This document shows, piece after piece, positions 33,057 to 41,242 of a stretch of 64,000 bases of DNA. The DNA is from Pseudescherichia sp039594205 (lineage in GTDB: Bacteria > Pseudomonadota > Gammaproteobacteria > Enterobacterales > Enterobacteriaceae). Location of the stretch: positions 25,488-89,487 of the forward strand of contig JBCNNW010000008.1 in assembly GCA_039594205.1 (NCBI GenBank), in the 5' to 3' direction. The position numbers were made by a program, and so were the translations under genes. Within the stretch, counting starts at the first letter, position 1; each line of letters opens with the position of its first letter. The notes under the pieces were generated by a model. It worked only from the letters and a program-made list of their open reading frames with translations. It was not told where the DNA came from and ran no database searches.

Positions 33057-33563
33057 TCAGGCTGAGTGGCGCAGAGCAACGTCCAGCGTTTTGCTAAAGC
33101 GCAGCCGTCCGTCATAGGGAGGCAGGCTGTACTCCTCTGGATCGCGGTGCAGATCGAAGTGGGCTTCATACCCCAGGCTCAGGTAGAGTTTGACCGCCTC
33201 CGGCTGGCGAAAACCGGTGGTAAGAAAGATCCGCCGATAGCCAGCGAGAGAGGCCCTCTGCTCCAGGGCCTGCATCATGCGCCCCGCCAGCCCCTGCTGA
33301 CGCAGCGTGCGCTGGGTCCAGATACGCTTGATCTCCGCCGTCTGCGCATCGAATGGCTTGTAGGCCCCGGTGGCAATAATCTCCCCGTCGCGCTCAAGGA
33401 CCAAAAACAGTCCCTGCGGCGGCAGATACCACTCGTTCAGCTCCACCTCCGCGTCTTTGGCGAAGTAGTCCCCATAGCGGGCGGCGTATTCGCCAAACAG
33501 CCCCTCGATAATCGGTTGCAGCTCGGGGGCATCCATTGGGACATCACGAAAGCGTTCGCGCAT
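33057..33563 (-). CDS. GNAT acetyltransferase of the oxygenase operon
   Basis: A 168-residue GNAT protein. The acetyl-CoA motif is TLRQQGLAGRMMQALEQRA (about residues 93-111), followed by RIFLTTGFRQPEAVKLYLSLGY. AAGGAG precedes the ATG at 33563. It is embedded between binding-protein and permease genes. In the Bacillus yxe and ytm operons an acetyltransferase N-acetylates the S-substituted cysteine before oxygenation; this gene is in the right context for that step, but activity is inference. Confidence 0.8.
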   Translation of the reverse strand: MRERFRDVPMDAPELQPIIEGLFGEYAARYGDYFAKDAEVELNEWYLPPQGLFLVLERDGEIIATGAYKPFDAQTAEIKRIWTQRTLRQQGLAGRMMQALEQRASLAGYRRIFLTTGFRQPEAVKLYLSLGYEAHFDLHRDPEEYSLPPYDGRLRFSKTLDVALRHSA

Positions 33564-33573
33564 GGCTCTCTCC

Positions 33574-34506
33574 TTAGTCACCCAGGCCTTCCGGGTTAAT
33601 TTCCGATGTAGAGATACGCTCCACCCCTTCGCCCCAGCGGGCCAGCACCTTGTCGTAGTCGCCGCTTTTGATTGCACCGTTAAGCGCGGTCTGCACCGGC
33701 TCCACCAGTCCGCTGCCCTTTTTCAGCGTTACCGCAATGTGCGCCGCCTTTGGCCAGCCGCCGTCAACGCTTCCTACCAGCCTGGTCTTGTTAGTCAGCG
33801 CCGCCTTCCACGCGCCAATCACGTTTGGCCCGAAAAAGGCGTCGGCACGGCCAGACTGGATCGCCAGCGTCTGGGCGGCATCATCCCTGGTATAGACCGG
33901 CGTAAACGGCTTTAGCCCTTTCTGCTGATTGGCCTTGTCCCACGCCAGCAGGATCGCCTCCTGGTTGGTTCCGGATCCCACAATGATCCGCAGCCCGGCA
34001 ATATCTTCGGCTTTTTCAATAGATTTGATCGAACTGGTCGACTTCACGTAGAAGCCCAGCGAATCTTTGCGGTAGGTGGCGAAGTCGAACTTCTCTTTAC
34101 GCGCTTTGGTGACGGTAATATTGCTGATGGCGGCGTCATACTTGCCGGACGAAACGCCCAAAGGCCAATCCTCCCATGAGGTCGGCACAACGTTGAGCTC
34201 AAGGCCAAGGCTATCCGCCACCAGCCGGGCAATATCGACCTCGCTGCCCAGTAGCGTTTTATTGTCATCGGAGAAGACCGTTAGCGGAGGAGAATTCAAC
34301 GCGGCCACCGCCACGGTAAACTTGCCCGGCTGGGCGAAGCGGTAGCCCTTTGGCAGCTCCGCCACCGCCTTTGCATTTTTGGCGGTATTAATGGGCGCTT
34401 TGTTGGCCTCAAGACTCACGCCGGTGCCGTTAATGGTGACGCTGTCAGCCCACGCCAGCGGCGTAAAGGCAAGCGAAATGGCCAGAAGTAGCGTTGATTT
34501 CTGCAT
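33574..34506 (-). CDS. periplasmic binding protein, amino-acid type
   Basis: A 310-residue solute-binding protein of family 3. It has a signal peptide (LLLAISLAFTPLAWA, cleavage near residue 20). The core shows LTVFSDDNKTLLGSEVDIARLVAD, GVSSGKYDAAISNITVTKARKEK and LRIIVGSGTNQEAILL, the standard layout for amino acid or opine binding, and is similar in kind to YxeM and TcyJ/K. The insert before the first lobe (about 25-55) is longer than in most relatives. It lies 22 bases after the monooxygenase gene. Confidence 0.87.
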   Translation of the reverse strand: MQKSTLLLAISLAFTPLAWADSVTINGTGVSLEANKAPINTAKNAKAVAELPKGYRFAQPGKFTVAVAALNSPPLTVFSDDNKTLLGSEVDIARLVADSLGLELNVVPTSWEDWPLGVSSGKYDAAISNITVTKARKEKFDFATYRKDSLGFYVKSTSSIKSIEKAEDIAGLRIIVGSGTNQEAILLAWDKANQQKGLKPFTPVYTRDDAAQTLAIQSGRADAFFGPNVIGAWKAALTNKTRLVGSVDGGWPKAAHIAVTLKKGSGLVEPVQTALNGAIKSGDYDKVLARWGEGVERISTSEINPEGLGD

Positions 34507-34528
34507 AGCGTATTCTCTTATTAAATTA

Positions 34529-35857
34529 TTATTTTATAAATTGATTAGCAGGCGCGGATAAACCCAGCGTCTCACGTAGCGTGGTGCCCGGATAGTCGGT
34601 GCGGAACAGGCCCCTCGCCTGCAGAATTGGCACTACCCGATCCACAACGTGGGCAAAGCTCTCCGGCGTGCCTCCCTGGATGATAAATCCGTCGGCGGCC
34701 CGCTCTTCAAACCAGCGCTGGAGACCGTCGGCTACCTGCTCCGGGGTGCCAGCAAAGCGCGGCCGCGGCGAGGCGCTCTCCAGCGCTACCTGGCGCAGGG
34801 TCAGATTCCGCTCCCGGGCGTTACGCTTGATCTCATCGGTCGTGCTGCGAAAGCTGTTCTGACCCAAATCACCCACGTCCGGGAAAGGCTCATCGAGGGG
34901 ATACTGGCTAAAATCATGGTGCTCAAAGTAGCGGCCAAGGTAGTTCAGGGCATCGTTTATCGATACCAGCGCGGCGGTGGTCTGATACTGCGCCTCGACG
35001 TCGGCGTCGTTATCCCCGACGATGATGCTCACCCCCTGGAATATTTTGAGATCGTCAGGCTGACGATGGTTAGTCTCCAGCTGCTGCTTGACGTCGCGAT
35101 AGAAGGCTTTGGCCTCCGCCAGCGTGTCATGGTGGGTAAAGATGGCGTCGGCGTGGCGGGCGGCGAGCTTTTTGCCATCCTCTGAGGCCCCGGCCTGGAA
35201 AATAATGGGCCGATGCTGCGGCGTACGACCAATATTGAGCGGCCCGGCGACCTGGAAAAACGTCCCGCTGTGGTTGAGCGTATGCAGCTTTTGCGGATCG
35301 AAAAACTGCCCGCTCTCTTTGTTACGCACAAACGCATCCTCTTCCCAGGAGTCCCACAGCCCTTTCACTACCTCCAGGTACTCATCGGCAATGCGGTAGC
35401 GCAGCGCGTGCTCCGGGTGCTTGTCCCGTGAGAAGTTCTTCGCCGAGCCTTCCAGCGGCGAGGTCACAACGTTCCACCCTGCCCGGCCATTGCTAAGGTG
35501 ATCGAGGCTGGCAAACTGGCGCGCGACGGTAAACGGCTCGCTGTAGGAGGTAGAGAGCGTTCCCACCAGCCCAAGGTGGGTGGTCAGGCTGGCGAGCGCA
35601 GAGAGCACCGTCAGCGGCTCGAAGCGGTTCAAGAAATGCGGAATTGATTTCTCATTAATGTACAGGCCGTCGGCGACGAACAGGAAGTCCAGCTTCCCCT
35701 GTTCAGCTTTACGCGCGGTCTCTTTCACAAACTCAAAGTTGATGCTGGCATCGGCCACCGCTGCCGGATGGCGCCAGGCAGACATATTTCCCGCGGCACC
35801 CTGCAAAATCGTGCCCAGCCGTAACTGTCGCGTCGTCGCCAGTTTTTCAGTCGCCAT
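34529..35857 (-). CDS. FMN-dependent monooxygenase, NtaA/SnaA/DmoA type
   Basis: A 442-residue flavin-dependent monooxygenase of the NtaA/SnaA/DszA/SoxA group of the luciferase-like family. It uses FMNH2 from a separate reductase and O2 to cleave C-S or C-N bonds. Visible segments: LGTILQGAAGNMSAWRHP, KLDFLFVADGLYIN, HLGLVGTLSTSYSEPFTVAR, LDHLSNGRAGWNVVTSP and RPIIFQAGASEDGKKLAA. The nearest functional parallels are Bacillus YxeK and YtnJ, which act on N-acetylated S-substituted cysteines. No reductase gene is in this operon; yddH at 25401 is a candidate supplier. Confidence 0.88.
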   Translation of the reverse strand: MATEKLATTRQLRLGTILQGAAGNMSAWRHPAAVADASINFEFVKETARKAEQGKLDFLFVADGLYINEKSIPHFLNRFEPLTVLSALASLTTHLGLVGTLSTSYSEPFTVARQFASLDHLSNGRAGWNVVTSPLEGSAKNFSRDKHPEHALRYRIADEYLEVVKGLWDSWEEDAFVRNKESGQFFDPQKLHTLNHSGTFFQVAGPLNIGRTPQHRPIIFQAGASEDGKKLAARHADAIFTHHDTLAEAKAFYRDVKQQLETNHRQPDDLKIFQGVSIIVGDNDADVEAQYQTTAALVSINDALNYLGRYFEHHDFSQYPLDEPFPDVGDLGQNSFRSTTDEIKRNARERNLTLRQVALESASPRPRFAGTPEQVADGLQRWFEERAADGFIIQGGTPESFAHVVDRVVPILQARGLFRTDYPGTTLRETLGLSAPANQFIK

Positions 35858-35868
35858 AAATGATCCCT

Positions 35869-36990
35869 TTAAGATTCCAGTAACGCTTTTTCAGCCAGTA
35901 GCGCAAAGTAGCGCGCCGCACCTTCAAGCAGTGCTTCGTCGGGGTTAAAAGCCGGGTGATGCAGGCCAAACTCGCTGGCGCTGCCGATGCTGACAAAAGC
36001 ACCGGGAATATGCTGCAGGTAGACGGCAAAATCCTCCCCGCCCATATGCAACCCGGCGTGCTGCGTCTCATACCCGTGCCAGTCAGCGACGTCACGGGCG
36101 AAGGCGGCCCAGCGCTCATCGTTAACCAGCGCCGTGGGTCCGTCGTACCAGCTGACGGCGATCTCCGCGCCAAACGCCTGACCCAGCCCGGCGGCAATGG
36201 CGTTTACGCGCCCCTTCACCTGCTGTTGAACCGCAATGTCGTGGGTACGCAGAGTGCCCTCCAGCTCTACCGTCTCCGGCAGCACGTTCCAGGTGTTGCC
36301 CCCGGCGATCCGCGTCACGCTGAGCACCACCGAGTCAAGCGTGTTAACGTTGCGGCTGGCGACGCTCTGCAGAGCGTTAACCAGCTGGCTCGCCAGCAGG
36401 ATGGCGTCGTTGCCCTCGTGCGGGCGGGCGGCATGTGCCCCCTTGCCCTTCACGCCAATGACAAAGCGATCGACGTTGGCGTAGAACGGACCGCCGCGCG
36501 TAGCAAACACGCCCACCGGCAGGCCGGGTTCATTGTGCAAGCCGAAGATGGCGCTGACGCCATTCAGGACGCCTTCGTTAATCAGCCGTTTCGCACCGCC
36601 AAAGTTCTCTTCGGCAGGCTGGAACAGGATACGCACCCTGCCCGCCAGCCGGTGCTCGTTCTCCTTGAGCAGCAGCGCCGCGCCAAGCATCACGGTGGTG
36701 TGCACGTCATGGCCGCAGGCGTGCATGACCCCCGCGTTTTTCGAGCTGAACGGCACACCGCTGGCCTCGTCAATGGGCAGCGCATCGATATCCCCGCGCA
36801 ACGCAATTATCTTTTCGCCGCTGCCGATCTCTACCACCACGCCGGTGGGCAGATCGTAAGGCAGCAGCCGCAGCCCGGCGTTTTCCAGCCACTGGCGGAT
36901 CCGTCGCGTTGTCTCAAACTCCTGCAGCGACAGCTCCGGGTACTGATGAAGCTCGCGTCGCCATTCAATCAGCTGTTGTGCAAACTGCAT
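35869..36990 (-). CDS. M20 family amidohydrolase/N-deacetylase
   Basis: A 373-residue zinc amidohydrolase of the hippurate/N-acetyl-amino-acid hydrolase group. Motifs visible: IALRGDIDALPIDE, HACGHDVHTTVML, LFQPAEENFGGAKRLI, FGLHNEPGLPVGVFATR and the late histidine in GLHMGGEDFAVYL. It probably removes an N-acetyl group from the product of oxygenation, the role proposed for YxeP and YtnL in Bacillus. Its start overlaps the preceding gene by 22 bases and it ends 11 bases before the NtaA-type gene, so expression is coupled. Confidence 0.88.
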   Translation of the reverse strand: MQFAQQLIEWRRELHQYPELSLQEFETTRRIRQWLENAGLRLLPYDLPTGVVVEIGSGEKIIALRGDIDALPIDEASGVPFSSKNAGVMHACGHDVHTTVMLGAALLLKENEHRLAGRVRILFQPAEENFGGAKRLINEGVLNGVSAIFGLHNEPGLPVGVFATRGGPFYANVDRFVIGVKGKGAHAARPHEGNDAILLASQLVNALQSVASRNVNTLDSVVLSVTRIAGGNTWNVLPETVELEGTLRTHDIAVQQQVKGRVNAIAAGLGQAFGAEIAVSWYDGPTALVNDERWAAFARDVADWHGYETQHAGLHMGGEDFAVYLQHIPGAFVSIGSASEFGLHHPAFNPDEALLEGAARYFALLAEKALLES

Positions 36991-38003
36991 TCTGGCTCCT
37001 CCTTAACGTGCCTCTCCTGCGACCACGCCGCTGCCAGCAGGCGCAGGGAGTTAATCCGCGCCGCGCCGCCGGTAATTGGCGTATCGATAATAAATTCATC
37101 AATGCCCCACGCATGGTGCAGCGCGTTCAGCCCGGCCAGCACCGTCTCTGCCGTGCCAACCAGCGCCGAAGAGTCCCGACGCACAATCTGCTTCGCGGGG
37201 CTACCCGCCTGACGGGCAAAAGCCTGAGCCTGCTCCTGGCTGGCTACCGTAACGCGCTGGCCATTCTCCAGCTCAACGCCCCACAGTTCGATCTCCTGGG
37301 CCAGCGCCTGCGCGTCAGCATCGCTGTCGGCCACAATCGCCTGCACCGCTACAATCGTGCTGCGCTGGCTATGGGTCTGCCATGCTGTGAGCACATCGCG
37401 CAGCAGGGCTTTATCCCCGTTCAGATGGGCAGCAAAGACAAAGTTCCAGTCAAGGTTGGCCGCCAGGCGGGCGCTCTCTACGCTAGCCCCCAGCAGAAAA
37501 CCGTCGGCGCGGTGAGGCGGCACCGGGGTTGCCAGCAGGCTCTCCTGCTGACGATCGTTAACGGAGAGAGAGAGCCAGTTATCGAGCTGGGCCAGCTTGT
37601 CGGCAAAGGTGCCCGCCTGATCCGGGTTCAGCCCCTGCTGAAGTGCACGAGTGGAGAGCGGCAGGCCGCCAGGGGCTTTGCCTACCCCGAGATCGATACG
37701 TCCCGGTGCCAGCGTGGCAAGAAGGTTAAAGTTTTCCGCGACCTTGTAGGGACTGTAGTGTTGCAGCATGACGCCGCCGGAGCCGACACGGATGCGCCGG
37801 GTCTGGCCGACGATCCACGCGATTACCAACTCTGGTGATGGGCTGGCCAGTTGCGGAGTGTTGTGATGCTCAGCGATCCAGAAGCGGTAATAGCCCCACT
37901 CTTCGGCTCGCTGCGCCAGGTCCAGGGTGCGGGCCAGCGCCTCCGTTGCCGTTTCGCCATCGGCGATGGGGCTTTTGTCCAGCAGACTAATTCGATATGA
38001 CAT
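36969..38003 (-). CDS. luciferase-like FMN monooxygenase, MsnO8/YtmO type
   Basis: A 344-residue single-component-fold luciferase-like protein. The entry ISLLDKSPIADGETATEAL, the RFWIAEHHNTPQLASPSPEL block and IRVGSGGVMLQHYSPYKVAENFN are typical of the MsnO8/YtmO subgroup. It is the first gene of the seven-gene operon. The frame extends upstream to 38027, but the ATG at 38003 starts the conserved part. Together with the NtaA-type enzyme it gives two FMN oxygenases in one operon, the combination also found in the Bacillus ytm cluster for S-methyl-cysteine-like compounds. Confidence 0.85.
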   Translation of the reverse strand: MSYRISLLDKSPIADGETATEALARTLDLAQRAEEWGYYRFWIAEHHNTPQLASPSPELVIAWIVGQTRRIRVGSGGVMLQHYSPYKVAENFNLLATLAPGRIDLGVGKAPGGLPLSTRALQQGLNPDQAGTFADKLAQLDNWLSLSVNDRQQESLLATPVPPHRADGFLLGASVESARLAANLDWNFVFAAHLNGDKALLRDVLTAWQTHSQRSTIVAVQAIVADSDADAQALAQEIELWGVELENGQRVTVASQEQAQAFARQAGSPAKQIVRRDSSALVGTAETVLAGLNALHHAWGIDEFIIDTPITGGAARINSLRLLAAAWSQERHVKEEPECSLHNS

Positions 38004-38388
38004 GCGTACACTCAGATGAGGAAACATGCCCCTATTAGTAAGAGGTCAGGAAACGTCTGTGAAACAATTAATTTACATTTAATTAGCTAAAAAGTGGCTA
38101 AGTCGCGACTCGCCTGTACCTTTTGTACAGGCCACCTGAATTGTTGGCTGAATCGTATCGACACCGCTGCTCATCCGACCACACGAATTCACGCGACAGC
38201 GCTCAATTTTTGCTGGGTATCTTTTGCGTCGCTTATCAATTGCAGGTAGGATGCTGCGCCATGTTTCGTCTTATCTATGCGCAAAATAGCGGGAAAGACA
38301 GCATATTTATTCGCCAGAGCAAACGTTTGTTTCGCCATGAACGAATAAAAACATCCTCGATGATTCAGACAGGTCAACAGGTAACGCA
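38004..38388. other. divergent control region, oxygenase operon / ansP
   Basis: These 385 bases hold the promoters of the leftward oxygenase operon and of rightward ansP. The part next to the operon is AT-rich (38050-38095). A dyad at 38113-38131 is described separately. Short open frames here have no ribosome sites or family features and are taken as chance. Confidence 0.5.
38113..38131. promoter_or_regulatory. CCTGT-N9-ACAGG dyad upstream of the oxygenase operon
   Basis: CCTGTACC then TTTT then GTACAGG forms an inverted repeat 110 bases before the first operon gene. Its reverse complement begins CCTGTACAAAAG, identical to the first twelve bases of the dyad at 25238-25254. It could be an operator or a small RNA hairpin. 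Confidence 0.45.
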
Positions 38389-39885
38389 ATGAAAAACAGC
38401 AACAACAGCGCAGCAGAGCATCAGGCTGCAAAACGCCGCTGGCTTAACTCGCATGAAGAGGGGTATAAGCAGGCAATGGGTAACCGTCAGGTGCAGATGA
38501 TTGCTATCGGCGGCGCGATTGGTACAGGGTTATTTCTCGGTGCGGGCGCACGCCTGCAGATGGCAGGCCCTTCGCTCGCCATCGTCTATCTGGTTTGCGG
38601 CATTTTCTCTTTCTTTATTCTCCGCGCGCTTGGCGAGCTGGTATTGCACCGCCCCTCCAGCGGCAGCTTCGTCTCCTACGCTCGTGAGTTCCTGGGTGAG
38701 AAAGCGGCATTCGTTGCCGGCTGGATGTACTTTATCAACTGGGCAATGACCGGCATCGTGGACATCACCGCCGTGGCGCTCTATATGCACTACTGGGGCG
38801 CGTTTGGCGACGTGCCGCAGTGGGTCTTTGCCCTGGGCGCACTGGCTATCGTCGGCACCATGAACATGATCGGCGTGAAGTGGTTCGCCGAGATGGAGTT
38901 CTGGTTTGCACTGGTGAAAGTGCTGGCTATCGTGATTTTTCTGGTGGTGGGGACAATTTTCCTTGGCACCGGCAAACCACTGGACGGTGGTACCACCGGT
39001 TTCCACCTGATTACCGATAACGGCGGCTTCTTCCCGCATGGCCTGCTGCCTGCGCTGGTGCTGGTGCAGGGCGTGGTCTTCGCCTTCGCCTCTATCGAGC
39101 TGGTGGGTACAGCGGCGGGGGAATGTAAAGATCCGCAGACTATGGTACCAAAAGCTATCAACAGCGTGATCTGGCGTATCGGCCTGTTCTACGTAGGTTC
39201 GGTTGTTCTGCTGGTGCTGCTGCTGCCATGGAACGCCTACCAGGCTGGACAAAGCCCGTTTGTGACCTTCTTCAGCAAGCTGGGGGTGCCTTACGTTGGC
39301 GATATAATGAACATGGTGGTGCTGACCGCCGCGCTCTCCAGCTTGAACTCCGGCCTCTACTCTACGGGGCGTATCCTGCGCTCTATGTCGATGGGTGGCT
39401 CTGCGCCGAAGTTTATGTCTAAAATGAGCAAGCAGCATGTTCCCTACGCGGGCATCCTGGCGACGCTGGCCATCTATGTTTTTGGCGTGCTGCTTAACTA
39501 TCTGGTTCCGTCCAGCGTGTTTGAGATCGTACTCAACGTGGCCGCGCTGGGCATTATCGCCTCGTGGGCCTTTATCGTGGTATGCCAGATGCGTCTGCGT
39601 AAAGCCATTAAAGAGGGTAAAGCCGCTGACGTCAGCTTCAAGCTGCCGGGCGCGCCGGTCACCTCCTGGCTGACGCTGCTGTTCCTGCTGAGCGTACTGG
39701 TGCTGATGGCGTTCGACTATCCCAACGGGACCTACACCATTGCGTCAATTCCAGTGATTGCGATCCTGCTGGTTGTGGGCTGGTTTGCCGTGCGTAAGCG
39801 GGTTCGTGAGATCCAAAGCACCGCGCCGGTGCATGTGGAAGAGACGGCGGACAGCGCCGTGCTGGTTGAGAAAACATCCAGCTAA
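38389..39885 (+). CDS. ansP: L-asparagine permease AnsP
   Basis: A 498-residue inner-membrane amino acid permease of the APC/AAT family with twelve helices. It imports L-asparagine with protons. Sequence is very close to E. coli AnsP: AAKRRWLN, the HEEGY segment, the AIGGAIGTGLFLGAGARLQM signature in helix 1, a WAMTGIVDITAVALYMHYWG segment, and AGECKDPQTMVPKAINSVIW. CAGG precedes the ATG. It is divergent from the oxygenase operon and followed by a strong bidirectional terminator shared with yncE, as in E. coli. Confidence 0.96.
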   Translation: MKNSNNSAAEHQAAKRRWLNSHEEGYKQAMGNRQVQMIAIGGAIGTGLFLGAGARLQMAGPSLAIVYLVCGIFSFFILRALGELVLHRPSSGSFVSYAREFLGEKAAFVAGWMYFINWAMTGIVDITAVALYMHYWGAFGDVPQWVFALGALAIVGTMNMIGVKWFAEMEFWFALVKVLAIVIFLVVGTIFLGTGKPLDGGTTGFHLITDNGGFFPHGLLPALVLVQGVVFAFASIELVGTAAGECKDPQTMVPKAINSVIWRIGLFYVGSVVLLVLLLPWNAYQAGQSPFVTFFSKLGVPYVGDIMNMVVLTAALSSLNSGLYSTGRILRSMSMGGSAPKFMSKMSKQHVPYAGILATLAIYVFGVLLNYLVPSSVFEIVLNVAALGIIASWAFIVVCQMRLRKAIKEGKAADVSFKLPGAPVTSWLTLLFLLSVLVLMAFDYPNGTYTIASIPVIAILLVVGWFAVRKRVREIQSTAPVHVEETADSAVLVEKTSS

Positions 39886-39910
39886 TCCTTAAAAACTCTT
39901 TTCTAAACAA

Positions 39911-39936
39911 TGCCCGACAATCCTGTCGGGCATTTT
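39911..39936. terminator. bidirectional terminator ansP/yncE
   Basis: TGCCCGACA and TGTCGGGCA form a nine-base stem with a four-base loop, with AA on the left and TTTTC on the right. It lies between the convergent ends at 39885 and 39946. Confidence 0.88.
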
Positions 39937-39945
39937 CATTAAATC

Positions 39946-41007
39946 TTACAGCACAATGCGGATCACATCATCCGGCTCGGTCGCCTCTTTCTCGCGGGTA
40001 GACGCCTGCTTCACGCTCACATACAGCGTTTTGCCATCCGCAGAGAGCGCGAGGCTGTTCGGGTAGGTCGGTGTGTCAAACGTCTTCACCACTTTGTAGC
40101 TCTTCGCATCAATAACGCTCACCTTGCCCGCCTTGCGGTGAGTCACGTAGGCTTCGTTGCGCGCCGGGTTAAACAGCACGGCCAGCGACTCCGGGGCGGC
40201 TACCTTCGCCAGCACTTTGCCATCGCGCAGATTGACCACCAGCACCTCAGCCTGTTTCGAGTCGGTGATAAACGCCCGCTGGTCGGCAACGTCGAGACTG
40301 ATATTGAGATAGAAGTGCTCCTTGCCATCGTCAAGCAACTTCTGGCGGGAGAGGATTTTATTGCTGGCTGTATCGACAGTAATCAGCTCGCCATCGCCGT
40401 TAGTGGTATAGAGGCGTTTTGCCGCCGCATCGATAGCCAGCCCGGTGCTAAAGGTTCCCGTGTCGGCGATCGTGTTTTTCAGCTTCAGCGTTTCGCCATC
40501 AACGGCCCAGATCACGCTCTCCTTGCCGATGCCGGTGATATAGACGGTATTGGTGGTTTCATCCACCGCCAGCTCGCGCGGCTGCAATGGGCGCACCGTT
40601 TCGGAGCGCTTACGATCGTCCAGCACCAGGCGGCCTTTTACCTCGCCGGTCTTCGCGTCAACGGCAGTTACCGCGCTATTGGTGGTGTTGCCAAACCACA
40701 GCGTCTGGGTTTGATTATTGATGGTCGCGCCAAACGGCTTGAGATCGTTGTGGATAGCCTGGGTGATGTTTAGCGTAGCGGGATCGAGACGGTAAACCAC
40801 CCCGCCCTTATCCATTTTACGGCTCTGAGTGGTTGCGACCCACAGCGCATTCTCCTGCTGGCTGAAAGCCATTTCGTATGCCCCCTTACCCACCGGCTTG
40901 CGCAGCATCTCCTCTGCTGCGCTGGCGTTGAACGAGCCTGCCAACAGCAGAGAACCGAGGAACAGTGAACCACGCAGGCGCGGCGAGCGTAATTGAGGTA
41001 AAAACAT
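39946..41007 (-). CDS. yncE: periplasmic seven-blade beta-propeller protein YncE
   Basis: A 353-residue exported protein with a signal peptide (LRGSLFLGSLLLAGSFNASA, cleavage near residue 31). The body is a run of PQQ-/YVTN-like propeller repeats, for example LVVDDRKR-type, TVYITGIGKESVIWAVDG, RLYTTNGDGELITVDTASNKIL and GKVSVIDAKSYKVVKTFDTP. It matches E. coli YncE, which is iron-regulated by Fur and reported to bind single-stranded DNA; its real role is unsettled. AGGGAG precedes the start. A Fur-like box lies 40 bases upstream. It is divergent from yncD. Confidence 0.94.
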   Translation of the reverse strand: MFLPQLRSPRLRGSLFLGSLLLAGSFNASAAEEMLRKPVGKGAYEMAFSQQENALWVATTQSRKMDKGGVVYRLDPATLNITQAIHNDLKPFGATINNQTQTLWFGNTTNSAVTAVDAKTGEVKGRLVLDDRKRSETVRPLQPRELAVDETTNTVYITGIGKESVIWAVDGETLKLKNTIADTGTFSTGLAIDAAAKRLYTTNGDGELITVDTASNKILSRQKLLDDGKEHFYLNISLDVADQRAFITDSKQAEVLVVNLRDGKVLAKVAAPESLAVLFNPARNEAYVTHRKAGKVSVIDAKSYKVVKTFDTPTYPNSLALSADGKTLYVSVKQASTREKEATEPDDVIRIVL

Positions 41008-41046
41008 GACGACTCCCTTTGATTAACACATTGGCGTATTGCGAAT

Positions 41047-41065
41047 GAGAATAATAATCATTATT
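41047..41065. promoter_or_regulatory. Fur box upstream of yncE
   Basis: GAGAATAATAATCATTATT matches the 19-base Fur consensus at 16 positions. It is 40 bases before the yncE start and so fits iron repression of yncE, known in E. coli. Being in the divergent region it might also influence yncD, although it is about 180 bases from that start. Confidence 0.75.
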
Positions 41066-41188
41066 TAACAAAATGTGGAGTCTTTCTTGTCAGGTTGAAC
41101 ATAATCTCCATAATTTCTCCATACACACTCTGATAGATCAATTATCACTACGTGCCGTTAACGTTTTCATAGTTTTTACAAAAACAGT

Positions 41189-41206
41189 AACATGTGTACA
41201 CATGTT
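41189..41206. promoter_or_regulatory. perfect 18-base palindrome upstream of yncD
   Basis: AACATGTGTACACATGTT reads the same on both strands. It lies 37 bases before the yncD start, where a repressor would overlap the promoter. The regulator is not identified; a GntR-type protein such as the nearby McbR is one possibility, but no evidence ties them together. Confidence 0.6.
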
Positions 41207-41242
41207 CCATTTGGTTCGTTTTTTATTTAACCGGTTCCTTTA

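Noticed and set aside
35956..37212. 418-codon open frame on the plus strand across the M20 and MsnO8 genes
   Set aside because: It spans two real genes on the opposite strand, including their overlap, and its protein has no recognisable domain.
38123..38392. 89-codon frame in the ansP upstream region
   Set aside because: No ribosome site, no family features and a reading frame that runs into the ansP start; treated as chance.
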